From the NCBI GenBank assembly GCA_016584305.1, contig JACEEZ010010964.1, forward strand, positions 197,525 through 261,524: a stretch of DNA of 64,000 bases, written 5' to 3'. The stretch's first letter is position 1. Every line of letters begins with the position of its first letter. Below, piece after piece: positions 1 to 11,089 of this stretch. This DNA comes from Chionoecetes opilio. Its lineage: Eukaryota; Arthropoda; Malacostraca; Decapoda; Majidae. The notes under the pieces are model-generated. The model saw nothing but the letters and a program-made list of their open reading frames with translations. It was not told the origin of the DNA and made no database searches. The position numbers and the translations under genes were made by a program.

Positions 1-1389
1 AGTGACCGAGCATCTCAAGGCGGTGAGCTTCTTCGTCGGATGACAGAGCGGTCGGTGTCAGGGGCTGTGGTCGGCTCTGGTCAACGATAGGCCAACGATT
101 CTGGAGCCTCTTGAAAGGGCGATGTTAGGGCCAGATGATGGACCCATGCAAGCCTCGAAGACATCCTTCAGAACAACTTCCAGGATGTGGTGGCGGCATG
201 CCAACCACACCAGGGGCTTCTCCAGTGCACGTTCAATCCTGATACACGCTCCTTGAACCATCCCCGTGTTGGCCGCTGTCGTGTCGAATGCCATTCCAAT
301 GATGTTGCCCTCCAAGCTGCTTTCCCGCACCAGCTTCAAGACGGTTTCCGCAACAGCTTGTCCTGTCCCGTCTGCAGACACAGGAACACCCAGAAGTTCC
401 TCCGTATCCTCCCCGGACACCAAGACGGCCACCCTCTCCTCCAATGACCTTCCGTCCGCTAGACTGGGTAACAACTTGCCGTCCCAATGCAGGACCAAAG
501 GGACTTCAGGTTTGAAGGAGAGAGACATGGGAATCTCTTCGCGGTTCTTGACTCTGGCCCGGTGGATCGACGAACGGGACACAGTGATCTGTTCGATGTC
601 GTGGCCGAGGCTCATTGCAGCAGCGGCGTAGGAGGATGTCGCAGCCCGGATGGACAGATTGTCGCGCTCCCAAGCAAGGGTCAGCTCCTTGGTGAGCTTA
701 TTCTCCTTAGGAGGTCGACGGCGTGGACATTTAGCTGGTGTCGGAGCTTTGAAGTCGTCGTCCTCGGTTTCTTCGTTGGACGATGAGGATGTAGTAGAAG
801 ACTCCAAGTCCAAAGCCACGTCACGATCAAGAGTGGATGACGAAGCAGCCGCGTCCTTCTTCTTCATCTCCTCCATCCTTTGTCTCTTACGTCGCTTCTC
901 CTCAGTCGCTCGCTTCAGCTTCTCGTCCACGCCAGCCATCGAGCAGCTCTGCCGGTCCTCCCTCTGAGCCTCCAAGAACGCCTTGTCTTCTTCGGGGATC
1001 TTCGCTTCCATTGCCTTGGAATGCGCGATGTCGAACATGTCTTCGAGGCTGTCTCTGAAGATGCATCTTTTCATTTCTTCCGTCTCTGTCTTCCGTGACT
1101 TGGATTTCGCCAAGGCGCCGTACTCCTCGTACGGTTTGAAGAAATCTTCTTCACCCACGACACATCCGACGTCTGAATGTTCGCTTGTCGCCACACTTCC
1201 AAGACCTTCTCAGCGGTAGAAGTTGCTGCAGCAAAAAGAACCTCCTTCTGGATCTTGTGGTGCAACAAAAACACCTGGAGAACCTCGCCTCTCGACGGAA
1301 GACGATTCCCCGGGAATGACGATGTTGCGGACTTCTCCAGTAGCCATACCACGTCCGTAGATCGTCTTTCACACGCCATCACGTTAGAC
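1..1389 (-). pseudogene. DDE transposase-like gene, frameshifted and cut by the window edge
   Basis: The main open segment (58-1194) encodes about 378 residues. It has a charged Lys/Glu-rich and Ser-rich N-terminal half, then an RNase-H-like core with HWDGK (about residue 236), FDTTAANTG (about 303) and CRHH (about 333). This order of Asp, Asp and a C-x2-H motif is typical of several eukaryotic cut-and-paste transposase superfamilies. Near 112-116 the protein leaves its frame; the adjacent frame stays open to the window edge with a family-like FKRLQNRW segment, so one T appears lost from a T run. Another frame change near 1150-1180 joins an upstream segment (to about 1382) containing FLLHHKIQKE. 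A TGTGTTCCCAG splice-acceptor-like sequence lies just upstream of the first ATG, suggesting this is an internal or second exon. I recall this family as many uncharacterised proteins in cnidarians and arthropods; I cannot name the superfamily. It could be a domesticated gene, but the frameshifts argue for a dead copy or sequencing errors. The final acidic residue lies outside the window. Confidence 0.7.
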
Positions 1390-1392
1390 CTG

Positions 1393-1772
1393 GGAACACA
1401 AAAGAGACCAGAATACAGTTATTTGATTTTATATCGATAAATACATACATAGGCATTAGCTACATTATTTATAGTGATGGAAATACAAGGGATACGGCAT
1501 GCACACACTTAAAATGACTAAGTTCACACACTAAGATAGTTGTAATATAGATGTAGTGAGAAACAAACCGACACAAAGGACACCACACGCAACAACGACA
1601 CACGCGACAACTACCTCACTCTCTGACGCCGAGCAGAAAACTGAACGAAATGCGCGACCAGTAAAAGACGAGAGAGGAAGCTGAAAGTTTTCCTGTTAGA
1701 ACTTATCACGACAGGGAACAAGGGCAACATGTGCTGGAGTGTGTCCGATACACGTCGGTTTCTTGGGACACC

Positions 1773-1774
<2 letters not shown>
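1393..1774. other. Spacer without recognisable gene
   Basis: AT-moderate sequence upstream of the transposase-like gene. No open frame with family resemblance and no clear terminal inverted repeat was seen. It could be intron or 5' flank of that gene. Confidence 0.4.
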
Positions 1775-1812
<38 letters not shown>

Positions 1813-1877
1813 CTATATATAATAGTATATATATTATATTATATATATAATACTTTATCTATATATATATATATACG
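1775..1877. repeat. (TA)n microsatellite
   Basis: Two TA runs separated by a few imperfect AATA/TTATAT steps. The array directly abuts the Tc1-like remnant, as expected for a superfamily that inserts at TA. Confidence 0.9.
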
Positions 1878-1948
1878 TGTCCGCAAAAGTATACGTTTTG
1901 CCATACTGTTCTTCTGCAACTCCCTCTGAAGTTATTGGATGCCTTTCT

Positions 1949-2209
1949 TTAATACTGCTGTGTTTGATCCTTCATAACTTCACGTCGCAGGAGGGTGTCA
2001 GTGGCCTTTGAAGTCTTCCTTGGCCTTCCAGGGATTGGTTTTCTTGATGGTACGACGTTAGCAAGGAGACCGCTACCGGTAGAAACAAGACGCCGGATGG
2101 TGCTCTCCCCACGGCCTGTGCGTCTAGCTATTTCTTTTATTGACACATTTTCCACCTTCCAGGCCAAAATACGAGCCTTTTCCTCAGTACTAAGGTTGGT
2201 TGGAGCCAT
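1949..2209 (-). pseudogene. Tc1/mariner-type transposase, N-terminal DNA-binding remnant
   Basis: Starting at the ATG of MAPTNLSTEEK, the frame encodes a paired helix-turn-helix domain: a first HTH containing SIKEIARRTGRGESTIRRL, then the linker GRPRKTSKATDTLLRREVM, typical of Tc1-like transposases (GRPRKTS is the AT-hook-like GRPR motif between the two HTH units). Translation stops after about 87 residues and the DDE catalytic domain is absent. Only about 70 bp separate the stop from the neighbouring TA array, so the copy is internally deleted. An upstream in-frame methionine exists, but MAPTNLS matches the usual family start. The sequence just before the TA array (GTGTCCGCAAAAGTATACG) could be the terminal inverted repeat; no matching partner was found to the right. 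Confidence 0.75.
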
Positions 2210-2651
2210 CTGGATGTGTGGGTACAAAAGTTGCAGTACCAACAAACTGACAAGCCAAATTAGAGGGTCATGGTATGGGAGCAAGCATCACAATACCCCT
2301 CTCAAGGGCAACTCAGTGAGCACTGAGCCAGTCCTGCCAGATCGAGATGCCAAAATTTCCCTATATTCACCTAAAACATTTCCCTGTTCAGCCCTGTATC
2401 TCCCTGTCGCCTCCATGTCAGCTTTTCCGTCACAATTGCACAATTTGCAATGGAAATACAGAGGGGTCCTTACCCTTTCTTATTAGCCAACTTTAAAATT
2501 TGGGGTCACTTTCCCATTTTTCAGTGTATCTTTGGGTGTACGACTGGCGTTTGCGCTTGTATGGAGGCAGTGGCGCACCCAGGTGGTTCTCCGAAATGTC
2601 CTTCCTTGTAAGAAATCAGAATACACTAAGTCAGTTAAAAGAAAGTTATTA

Positions 2652-3410
2652 AAGGTTCTAGCGACGTGACCGTGTATACCGATATACCTTGATTTGGTCG
2701 CGCTTATGCTTCACGTAATGTCTTGAACAAGCATAACACCACCAAAACTATTGCTTCAGTAGCAAAAATAAGAACTGAAAAGGCAAATAGCTGATGGTGG
2801 AAAAATGTACCATCCAGCAGCTAGCGAGAAATCTGACGGGTTTACTATCTACTAGGTGGCGAATAAAAATGTCTGCCCCCTCCCCCCCCGAAAAATATTC
2901 CAAGGTGCGCCCCTGGCTGGGGGAGTAGACATGACTACAGGTCACATCAATAACACAGTAACAGAAATCCTCCAAAGGTCAATTAGCAGAAGGCTTACCG
3001 GAACTGAGATGATACGGATTTAATATAGGACTCTGACACTTACTGTCGACGCTACGGAAACGACGGCGTATCGCTAGTAGCGTATGCGTGCACCAGTGGT
3101 CCCGGTCTGCCTGGTAGATCAGATCCACTGTTTTAAGCGAGAGTTTAAAGGTTCTAGCACGTGCCGTAGTACCGAAACCTATTACGGACCTTAGGCTTCA
3201 CGTGATGGGAGAACTGGCATGACACCACCAAAACATGTCAGCGGAAGGACCAGAGCTCTGGTGGCAAGACTGAGTGACCAAATGACCTCCAAGACTAAGT
3301 ATGCAGGGTGGTTTTAATCTCACAGGTGGGCGAAAAAAAGGATTGCACCTACCCTCCCGACATTCCACAGCAGTCTGACGACCACTCAGTCCCCACCAAT
3401 AGAACACGAC
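2652..3410. repeat. Diverged direct duplication, unit about 495 bp
   Basis: Blocks in the same order appear twice: AAAGGTTCTAGC at about 2652 and 3148; CTTCACGTAATG / CTTCACGTGATG; CACCACCAAAAC; and AGGTGGCGAATAAAAATG / AGGTGGGCGAAAAAAAGG followed by a C-rich stretch. No coding frame is conserved between the copies. It is probably a tandem pair of a non-autonomous element or an old duplication. Confidence 0.65.
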
Positions 3411-3419
3411 ATGGAAACG

Positions 3420-4255
3420 GCCAAGTCAATCAGTGTTTCCGGAACATGAGTCCACCCTGACCGGTCGGATGGACTGAACCACGGCGTACGACGTACGAAA
3501 GCACTTTTTTCGGAGACTTACGACTAAATTCGGCTTACGCTCGAAATCTCCTCTTGATCTTAATATCTACCAAAGTGTATATATTCTCCATTAAAGTGAT
3601 AATTCTCGATTTTCGAATTTCCCTATATTTTGGTATACTTTCCATTTTCTTCCCTGTTTCCCTGTAGTGACCTGAATTTCCCTTAAACAGGAAAATTTCC
3701 CTGCATCTAGCAGCACTGCACTGAGCGGGAAACTGTGACTCCAGCAGGGTTGTGAACTTTTGTAGCTCACATTGTTGTACCGAGCCACCAAAATTATCGT
3801 ATTTTCAGATAGATTATCGTACAACCTTAGCTAAAATAATATAGTCAGTAGATAACTCTATACATCATTGAATTCAGCATTCCACATATAAAAATATTTT
3901 CTCTTTTCACCAAAATATATAATATATCCAATCATGACACAAAATTCCATTCTAATTGATTTTTTCCAAAATTAATTAAATTAAATAAAACAAAAATATA
4001 TTTAGTAACACATATAAATGACTCATAAAAAGCTGAACTCTATAACTCTGCATAGCTATCATCCTCAAAAGAAAAGAAAAATTCCTGTCCTCCTCTATTA
4101 TTTTATCCCCTGTGTCAGCTGGCGCTTATAATGATAGTGTGTCAGTTGTCATCGACATATCATATCATGTGTAGGGATGAAAGTAACACAATTTCCCTTT
4201 TCCCTTACACATTGCGCTGCTGGAAGAGAACCAAGTATGGTTCCCGTTAGAAGTC
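3420..4255. other. AT-rich spacer, nothing recognised
   Basis: Contains CCCT-rich imperfect repeats (TTTCCCTGT-like, about 3615-3730, resembling 2347-2410), then sequence of high A+T. No gene or element ends were identified. Confidence 0.4.
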
Positions 4256-4259
4256 AGTT

Positions 4260-4345
4260 TCTTACCTTTTCACTCACCCATCACCCCACACCCATTACCC
4301 ATCACCCCACCCATTCACTCACCCATTACCCATCACCCTACATCA
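4260..4345 (+). repeat. Short CCCATCACC-type minisatellite
   Basis: Imperfect reiterations of CACCCATYACCCATCACC. Low complexity; the short open frame across it is a repeat artefact. Confidence 0.7.
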
Positions 4346-4420
4346 AGGTTTCCTCAATTCTCGCAACCCACATTTTTTTCTTCACAATTCTCGCTAATAG
4401 GCTGCTAAGAAAAAAAGATC

Positions 4421-4421
4421 N
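4421..4421. other. Ambiguous base (N)
   Basis: A single N just upstream of homopolymer-rich, error-prone-looking LINE sequence. Probably an assembly or gap-fill junction. Confidence 0.8.
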
Positions 4422-4529
4422 CAAAAAAGTTTTTTATAGGTCTGGCACAAATTTTTAATTTTCCCAAACTACCTCATTGGGGTTTTTCTACCCTTCTCCC
4501 GTCCCTTTCATTTTAAAGTTTTCCTTTCA

Positions 4530-5600
4530 AACCTTTCTTTTGCGTACTGTAGCGGACTTTGTTTTCTCCTAAATCTTCAATAGTGGTGTTCCCCCGGGGT
4601 TCTGTTTATCCCCCACCTTTTTTCTATATTCATTAATGATTTTTCTAAGTCTAATCAAAGCCCTACCCACTACCCACGGATGATTCTCCCCTGCATTCTT
4701 CAACTCGTTTATTAACGTCCAACTCAAAAGAACTAAGTGTTTTCACGGAGAGAGCCCCCCGAGCGCCAACTCTGACTTTCTATAATTCGAGGGGCAAAGC
4801 AAACCTTTTTTTTGTTCAAGCCTCAAAAACCCAATTTCTTCCCCACTACTCGAAAACCAAACCAGAAACTTCCCCTTTTCTCAATGACACTCAACTTCTC
4901 CTTCTTCTACAAGAACATTTTTGGACCCTTTTACTAAAAATCTGAACGGGAAAATTTCCACATTCATTCTTGCAAAAAACACTTTAAGAAGTTGGGTGTC
5001 CTTTTTGGCATTTGCGCCCTTTTTTTTTTCGCCCCCCGTTGTTTGCTCCTAGGGGGGCCCTTTACCCGCCCATGTAGGGAGTATGTCTCACATTTGGGGA
5101 GGATCCCTCATACGCTCTCCAAAAACAGGTTGAGTAAAAAGCTTTTTCATCAATCCCCTCCCAAATGACTTCTTCAATCTTTAAATCACCGCCGAAAAAT
5201 GTTCTTCTCTTGTATCTTTAACCGTTTTTTTCATGCTCATCTCTTTGAACTTGTAACTGCATCCTCCCCCCCCCCCCTCTCGTGGCCTCGCGCACAAGAC
5301 TTTTCCCTCATTTCATCCCATTATGTCCATTTTCCCTAATGCAAGAGTTAATCAATTCTTTCCTTTAAAACCCTTTTCATGGAAAACTCTGGAACTCCTT
5401 TTCCCGTTTCTTTTTTACCTTCCCATGACTTAAATCTTTTCAAGAGAAGAGAAAAAAAACATCTCCCGAACGAAATTGGCTCACCCCTCTTGTTATATTC
5501 TCTTACTGTCTTCTTTTTAGGGACTGGCAACTAAGCGGGCTTTGTGTTACCTCTTTTTGTTGTGCCCTTGGCCAGTCCTTTGTGATGTAAAAAAAAAAGT
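4530..5600 (+). pseudogene. LINE reverse transcriptase 3' region, copy 1
   Basis: Fragments in changing frames match the C-terminal half of a non-LTR reverse transcriptase. A segment around 4580-4640 reads like GVPPGF...SPTFFYIFIND (normally GVPQGS...LSPTLFLLFINDL, RT motif region). The 3' part (about 5085-5450) corresponds to the WGGSTHTALL...SKAF...INSPPLTD and LWNSLP tail seen more clearly in the next copy. The 3' UTR contains GGACTGGC...GCCAGTCC, a potential hairpin, then an A-run. Homopolymer-driven frame changes are everywhere, so either long decay or poor sequence. The family resembles L2/CR1/Rex-type LINEs common in crustaceans, insects and fish (recalled, not searched). Confidence 0.7.
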
Positions 5601-5612
5601 ATTTAATAATAA

Positions 5613-6121
5613 TGTTTGGAGAGGATCCACTCATACAGCTCTCCTAAACAGGGTGGTATCAAAAGCTTTTTGTGTCATCAACTCCCCTCCTCTGACTGAC
5701 TTCAATTTTCAAATCATCGCCGCAATGTTGCTTCTTCACTATCTTCTACTGATATTTTCATGCTCACTGCTCTTCTGAATTTGCCAACTGCATGCCTCCT
5801 TCCCTCACCACGGCCTTGCTACACAAGACTTTCTACTAATTCTCATCCTATTCTGGCAATCTTATTGATGCAAGAGTTAACCAGTATCTTCATCTTTCAT
5901 CCCTTTCATTGGTAAACTCTGGAACTCTCTTCCTGTTTCTATTTTTCCATCTTCCTATGACTTAGATTTCTTCAAGAGAAAAGTGACAAGACACCTGAAA
6001 CTAAATTGGCCCACCATCCTTTTCTACAATCTCTTACTGTCTTCTTATAGGGACTGGCAGCTAGTGGGCTTTTGTTATATTCTTTTTAACATTGGCCAGG
6101 TCCTTCGAGATTTAAAAAAAT
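5613..6121 (+). repeat. LINE 3' end, copy 2 (5'-truncated)
   Basis: Begins at a segment encoding WRGSTHTALLNRVVSKAF and INSPPLTDF, parallel to about 5090 in the preceding copy, and runs through the same C-terminal region and 3' UTR (GGACTGGCAGCTAGTGGGC...GGCCAGGTCC) to an A-rich tail. The 5' truncation is typical of target-primed reverse transcription. Two 3' ends of one family lie head to tail with about 12 bp between them. Confidence 0.75.
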
Positions 6122-6985
6122 AACAGTAATCAATAACAATAATGTTTCTTCTCCTCTACACTATACTCCATCAGCTTTTGGCCACGTCGATGATGTTTTT
6201 TACTTTCCTTCTTTTGCCTTTCTTGGACAATAAAGGGGTTCCTTTCCATCCCACTTGGACTACTGTGGCCCCTGCTAAGCTGGGAAGCTATTATCTTTTG
6301 TAGGTTAGACCCAAGGACAGATAAAAACAAAATCAGCCAGATGTCCTTGAGTGACACGCACGCCACATAAGGGGAAGACTAGTCTGAGCAATGGCCTCGA
6401 AAACTAAGGAGAGCGTCATCAACATGACCGCCACCATACATCAATGTACACCCGTGGAATGTGTGTAGTTTATCATCAGATGTATATTTGGGTAAACAAG
6501 GATAGTACTGTGGGATGCAAAATCATGGGATTGAGATGCATTGGATGCGGACTCTATTTTCAAAGGCGATTCATGACACCAGTTTACCTTGATGATTTTC
6601 TCACAGGTATGAAGTGCTTTACTGAATGCTGGTAACGGCGAAGTGATGGATCTGGTTGGTACTTCACGGCCACTCATTGTATCGTTCTGGCGCAGATCCT
6701 TTGTAATGGCGGACTCATTAAGTGAAAATCCCTTTCAAGTGTACATTCCATCCCATGTATCTGAAATCATTAACAAATCAGATTAAAGCTCATAGCCATG
6801 ACGGTTGGAGGCTACTATTTCTCCCATGAAGCAATGTATCCAAGAAGAGGGATGTTTCACAAGTATACTCAATGAAGATTGGGATCTAATTAAAAATATT
6901 CTAAAAATTTTACATGGCATTAAAGTTTTGGAGCATCACTACAAAACACTTTACTAGATATTCAGAAATGTCAATGTATTCTGAC
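6122..6985. other. Probable host intron/UTR sequence
   Basis: No transposon family is recognised. On the minus strand a GATTTCAG acceptor-like site lies near 6762. In the phase left by the exon at 6990-7206 it would encode about 14 residues (starting with a GYMGWN-like peptide) before a stop, so it might be the terminal exon. A second minus-strand open stretch near 6600-6690 ends in AAGGTAAAC, donor-like. Weak evidence. Confidence 0.3.
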
Positions 6986-6989
6986 TTAC

Positions 6990-7206
6990 CCCTCATCAAG
7001 TGCATCATCAATGTCTTCATCAATTTCTCCATCCTTTTCTTCTACAACTTCTGTTTTAAGAATGAACCCAACTGACTTGAGAGGGGCTGCATTCAATGCA
7101 GCATCAGACTGATCCAATAGTGTGTCTTCCTCATCACTAGCATTATTTCCTTCCTTCGATAAAGTGTTGGCATCTCGCATTTCATTTTCTGCCATAATGT
7201 ATGACC
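6990..7206 (-). CDS. Candidate host-gene exon, acidic N-terminus, product unknown
   Basis: An exon-like block bounded by a pyrimidine-rich acceptor (CCTATTATTTCAG) and a consensus donor (GGGTAAGTCAG). It starts with a few noncoding bases, then an ATG at 7195 opens 68 codons plus two bases with no stop. The peptide starts MAENEMRDANTLSK, is rich in Asp/Glu (DEEDTLLDQSD; EEKDGEIDEDIDDALDEG) and has a short hydrophobic patch (SVGFILKTEVV). Codon use is mixed and there is no homopolymer damage, unlike the neighbouring repeats. It is probably the first coding exon of a host gene with an acidic, likely disordered N-terminus. I do not recognise the gene. Downstream exons would lie at lower coordinates, but no convincing continuation was found there. 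Confidence 0.5.
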
Positions 7207-7239
7207 CTGAAATAATAGGCAATGCAATGTTACCAGTGT

Positions 7240-7510
7240 GTGACTACTGTAAGGATTAAGGATATTCTACAACAAAACAAATGAAATTGCAAAAACTGAG
7301 TAAATTGAGGATATAAATGATGTTTTCATTAGAAAAGTAAGTGAGAAAAGGAATATGTGATGTCACCAAATAAACATAACATATGTGGAAATTATCCCCC
7401 AAACCACCCTGCCCAATTGGTAGCGAGGGGGGTTTTGTTCCCCCCCCCCCCCCCCCTTTATGAGAAGGTATTGTCCGCTCATCATAGGGGGAGCATGGGG
7501 AGTATATATA
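7240..7510. other. Spacer with C-tract repeat
   Basis: Includes a long C run followed by TTTATGAGAAGG and CTCATCATAGGGGG. A similar block (C run, TTTATGAGGAGG, CTCATAGGGGGG) recurs near 13800-13850, so it is a short dispersed repeat. Confidence 0.5.
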
Positions 7511-8214
7511 TAAAATTATAATGGTAATGGGTATTAATTAAGATAATTTAAGTAAATGATAAGTACTGGGATATCATAATAACATTCCCATTGGTTTTAA
7601 ACCATTTGCACCTTGCTTGAAGGGGCCCGGGTCATCGGCTGCCACCCATTAGATTTCAGCACTGAGATTTTGTACATGGCTGGGTTATGGTGGCGATCGC
7701 CGCCGCCGCTCACGGAGATTCAGTTCACTCCAGACCCTTCCCTTAGTAAACATCTCTTACTAAATATATACGTGCATTAGTATATAGAGTACACTCCCGA
7801 CCCTTACGTAATAACCCCTTTTCCTGTGTTTCCTGATTAAGCGAGAGAATTGTACATACGTTTATTTTGTACGTATAAGTGTTAATCATAGGACGTGTTA
7901 AATACGACACACTGATTTTTACCTTGGGCGTCGTGAATAACTGGCGTAAAAACCTGCCTGACGCCCATAACATAACAAAAACCGCCTCCAGCCCTTCACA
8001 GCCGCCGTTCACCACGCCGCCTGATCACGACGACCACTTTGAATAACAAGACATTGCAGTATTGATAAGCCTACAACCCAATTCAACCCAACTATCCACC
8101 CATAAGGTATCTCAGTTAGTGATAGTGGGGGATTGTGTCGGGATGAGATAGACAATGGGTTTTTCTATAGGTAAAATCTCAAATGAAAAATGTGTTTTAA
8201 AAAAATTTCCACAA
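7511..8214 (+). repeat. Dispersed ~700-bp repeat, possible 5' LTR
   Basis: Nearly the whole stretch recurs in the same orientation at about 20203-20923, from ATTATAATGGTAATGGG to the AT-rich end. It contains a TATA-like ACTAAATATATACG. Directly after its end comes TGGTGTCCCAAGTGAGGA, in a position that would suit a primer-binding site, and a plus-strand BEL/Pao gag begins about 500 bp further on. These facts fit an LTR; the TG...CA ends are not clean in this copy and no target duplication was found, so it could also be another dispersed repeat. Confidence 0.5.
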
Positions 8215-8719
8215 ATGGTGTCCCAAGTGAGGAATATTGATGTTCATGTGACTCGAGGTGGTCGATTGTGAGGTGTAGTTATGAACCTACCACAACAGGT
8301 GGTGAAGGAGTGGAGGGAGGTGTTTGTGGCGTCGGGAACGAGCCAAAAGCCGTGTAACTACCATACGTCAGGTAGTAGATAGCATCAGAGGTTATGTAGC
8401 ACTAGTTAGTTGTAATAGTTAAGTGGAGGTTGGTTATAGGCCTGGTTTGCGTCTTGACAGACCAGCCAACGGCCCTTCCACCACTTGATATAATAATAAT
8501 TATCACACTAACAATTATTTTAGTGATGTAATCTTGCACTTAATATTTTATTTGACTTAGTTATTAACTAAATCATGGCGAAGTTTGCTAAGCATTCACA
8601 AATTCAGCTAAGTTAGCAATGCTCAACACGAATATATAATAAGTGTGAGGACGCAATTAAGGCAATTCCAATTGATTTTATTAAATTTTAAAGACAGGTC
8701 TACCATTGTTAAATGAGCA

Positions 8720-10650
8720 ATGGATAAATATGAGGAGGTTTACTTCCTATATGAAGTTCAATTAAAACAAGCTGGGGATACATAATTAATTCACCATTGC
8801 GTGACCAATTATAAACACGAGTGTGAAAGATATCTAGATAAAGTAATTGAATATGAGGGATTACTGGAGTGTGCTCATATTCCATCAACAGCTAAAGCCT
8901 CTTTACCCCAAATTTAAATGGTTCTCGTTCTGGGATAAGTTTAAATTTATTGATGATAGAACTGACTTAACAGAGGTGCATATTAAATTAACTTATTTGT
9001 AGGTCAGTTGAGAAGTAAAGCATATTTGCTGGTAAAGGAATTAACAGTTGAAAATGCCAATTATAATGTGGCGCTCAAGATTCTCAAGGAAAATTTTTGA
9101 GGATATAGACTTAGTTATAAAGAAACCTATTTTGCAGGTTAAGGATCTACCAAGTCCTAATCATAATTTAGAGGAATTGGAAGAGTTCAGAGTAACTTTG
9201 AACTGCACCCTAAGAGCAATTGAAGCTCATAAACCATTGATTGAGTCAGACTGGATGGTCAGTACTATGATATGGAGGAAATTGCCAACTAGGATGCATG
9301 ATCGTTTAAATCAGAGGTATAATAGTAATTACTTCACGGTCAAAACAAATAGAACAGGGATTATTGCAGGAATGCAAACATTTGCAAGGTAGTGAGCAGG
9401 AACTCCCCCACAGGGAGATCAAGATTGTTACACCTAAGGGTAATCAGCCATCCGTTAAGAGTTTAAAGATCCCTCTTAGTGGGTATTTATCCCGCTCCTG
9501 TTAAAGTTACGCAAATCAAACAGCCTTTAATTAAGATTCAAACTACAGGGGGGTCCCGTTATACGAGCATTCGGTATACGAGAATCCGATGATACGAGAT
9601 GTGTAAATTAGGGTTTATTTTCAATATACGAGATCGAAAATCCAATGATACAACATTCAAACTGGGGTGAGTAAAATTATCACGTTTCAAAATGCGCGCC
9701 CTACCACTCCCAGGCTGGACAAAGGGGGATTTGGTTGACCCCAGTCAGGTCACCCCTAGCAAGCTGTGACCTGAAGGGTAATTAAGCATAGTATGGCACG
9801 GCCTGACATTTAGGGGTAATTAGCAGTTGTGCGGCCCCAACCTTGGGACCGCAGTCAGGTCACCCCTAGCAAAGAGTGACCTGAAGCATACGTGACCTCA
9901 TTAAGCATATGGCGCGGCCTGACCTTTAGCATACGTGAACTCATTGACCTCATACGTGTGCGGCCCCAACCTTGGGACCTCTACACTACCTTCTCTTGTA
10001 TCACGCGGCGTCCCATACATTACAACGTCTTTTTTGCTTGTTATGCATGTTTTATGTTTAATTAATGTGCAGTAATGTTATTTTTGTGTGCTATTTTCTC
10101 TTTCAGAATGCTTTTTCTACAGAATAGGTAGTACAGTGTGGGTAATATAGACGCTGTGTGTTTGTTGTGTTTGCTATAGTTTATTTTAGCTTGAAAAACA
10201 TTTTTTTTTTTTTTTTAATTGATGGGGTCCTGGAACCAAACCTATATTTTACCATTAGTTATGTGTTTCGTTATACGAAATTCACTTTACGAGATGCCAG
10301 GTGGAACCTAACTGCTCGTATCTTCGGGACCTCCCTGTACTCATCCTACCAGTAAACCACTAAGACCTACTCAATAATAGATACAATCCCTAAATCCAGG
10401 GCTACTTCTAGTGAAGTACAAAGAATAAATTGTGTCCTATGTGAGGGGGAACATACACCCTCCCATGTAATATCTATTCAGATTGTTCCACGAGAGTTGA
10501 AAGGTTAATGAGCCTTGGTAATTGCCTAACCTCTCTCCGTGGTAAACATGCTTTGAATGCATGCCCTATAAAGTTAAGAACTTGTAGGAAATGTAAACAA
10601 TCTATACATAACTTTGCTCTTTGTCCTAACAGTGATATTAACCAGACCCT
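8720..10650 (+). pseudogene. BEL/Pao retrotransposon gag, interrupted
   Basis: From the ATG of MDKYEEV the frames show a BEL/Pao-type gag: a segment resembling FSFWDKFKFID...TDLTEVH (about 8925-8990), then VKELTVENANYN (about 9030-9060), then the DUF1759-like core with LPSPNHNLEELEEFRVTLN and LRKLPTRM-like residues (9130-9310). Two zinc knuckles follow after the nested MITE: CVLCEGEHTPSH (about 10432) and CRKCKQSIHNFALCP (about 10578). A stop before the first conserved block and a frame break in an A/T run near 9098 disable it. Gag would bind retrotransposon RNA and form particles in the cytoplasm. The family assignment rests on recalled domain patterns and is quite secure; copy integrity is poor. 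Confidence 0.8.
9546..10337 (+). mobile_element. Pogo/Tigger-type MITE (family T1), nested in gag
   Basis: Ends read CAGGGGGGTCCCGTTATACG and, reverse-complemented at the right, CAGGGAGGTCCCGAAGATAC. Both sides carry a TA duplication (9544-9545 and 10338-10339). No transposase is present. The interior holds two imperfect copies of a block with CAGTCAGGTCACCCCTAGCA and GCGGCCCCAACCTTGGGACC. Other copies are at 38702-39442 and, inverted, 54367-55918. Confidence 0.85.
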
Positions 10651-11089
10651 ACAGTAGTTAAAAGATCAGTCACTAATAAGAGTAGTTCAGCCAGCTGTTC
10701 CTACTGCAGAATTGAAGGTGAGCCACAATGGTAATTCAGTCATTGTAAAGACAATGTTTGACAGTGGTGCACAAAGATCCTTCATAAGTAGGGACATAGA
10801 CCACTATATCTCTGGACTGTTTACGCGCCAGTGTTTGAAATTGCAGCGCTGCATACTAGCCCAAACGGGGATCGTCAGTTTCACTAGAATGCTTGGTGTG
10901 GGAAGCTGTACTACCGCACTCATCTCCGTAAGTGTGCGTTTTTTGTATTTGTTTATTATTCCGTGCATGTTTTTATTACTGTGACATAAAAGGTTGCTAC
11001 CGATCCAAGCCCTTGTGTCAAAATCAATTGGTTACGTGCCGTTTACCTGGCACATTCGGTCTTAAACATTTACAAGTGTGGGTCCTTCT

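Noticed and set aside
6706..6786. Small plus-strand ORF MADSLSENPFQVYIPSH...
   Set aside because: Only 26 codons, no supporting context, and it overlaps a possible minus-strand exon.
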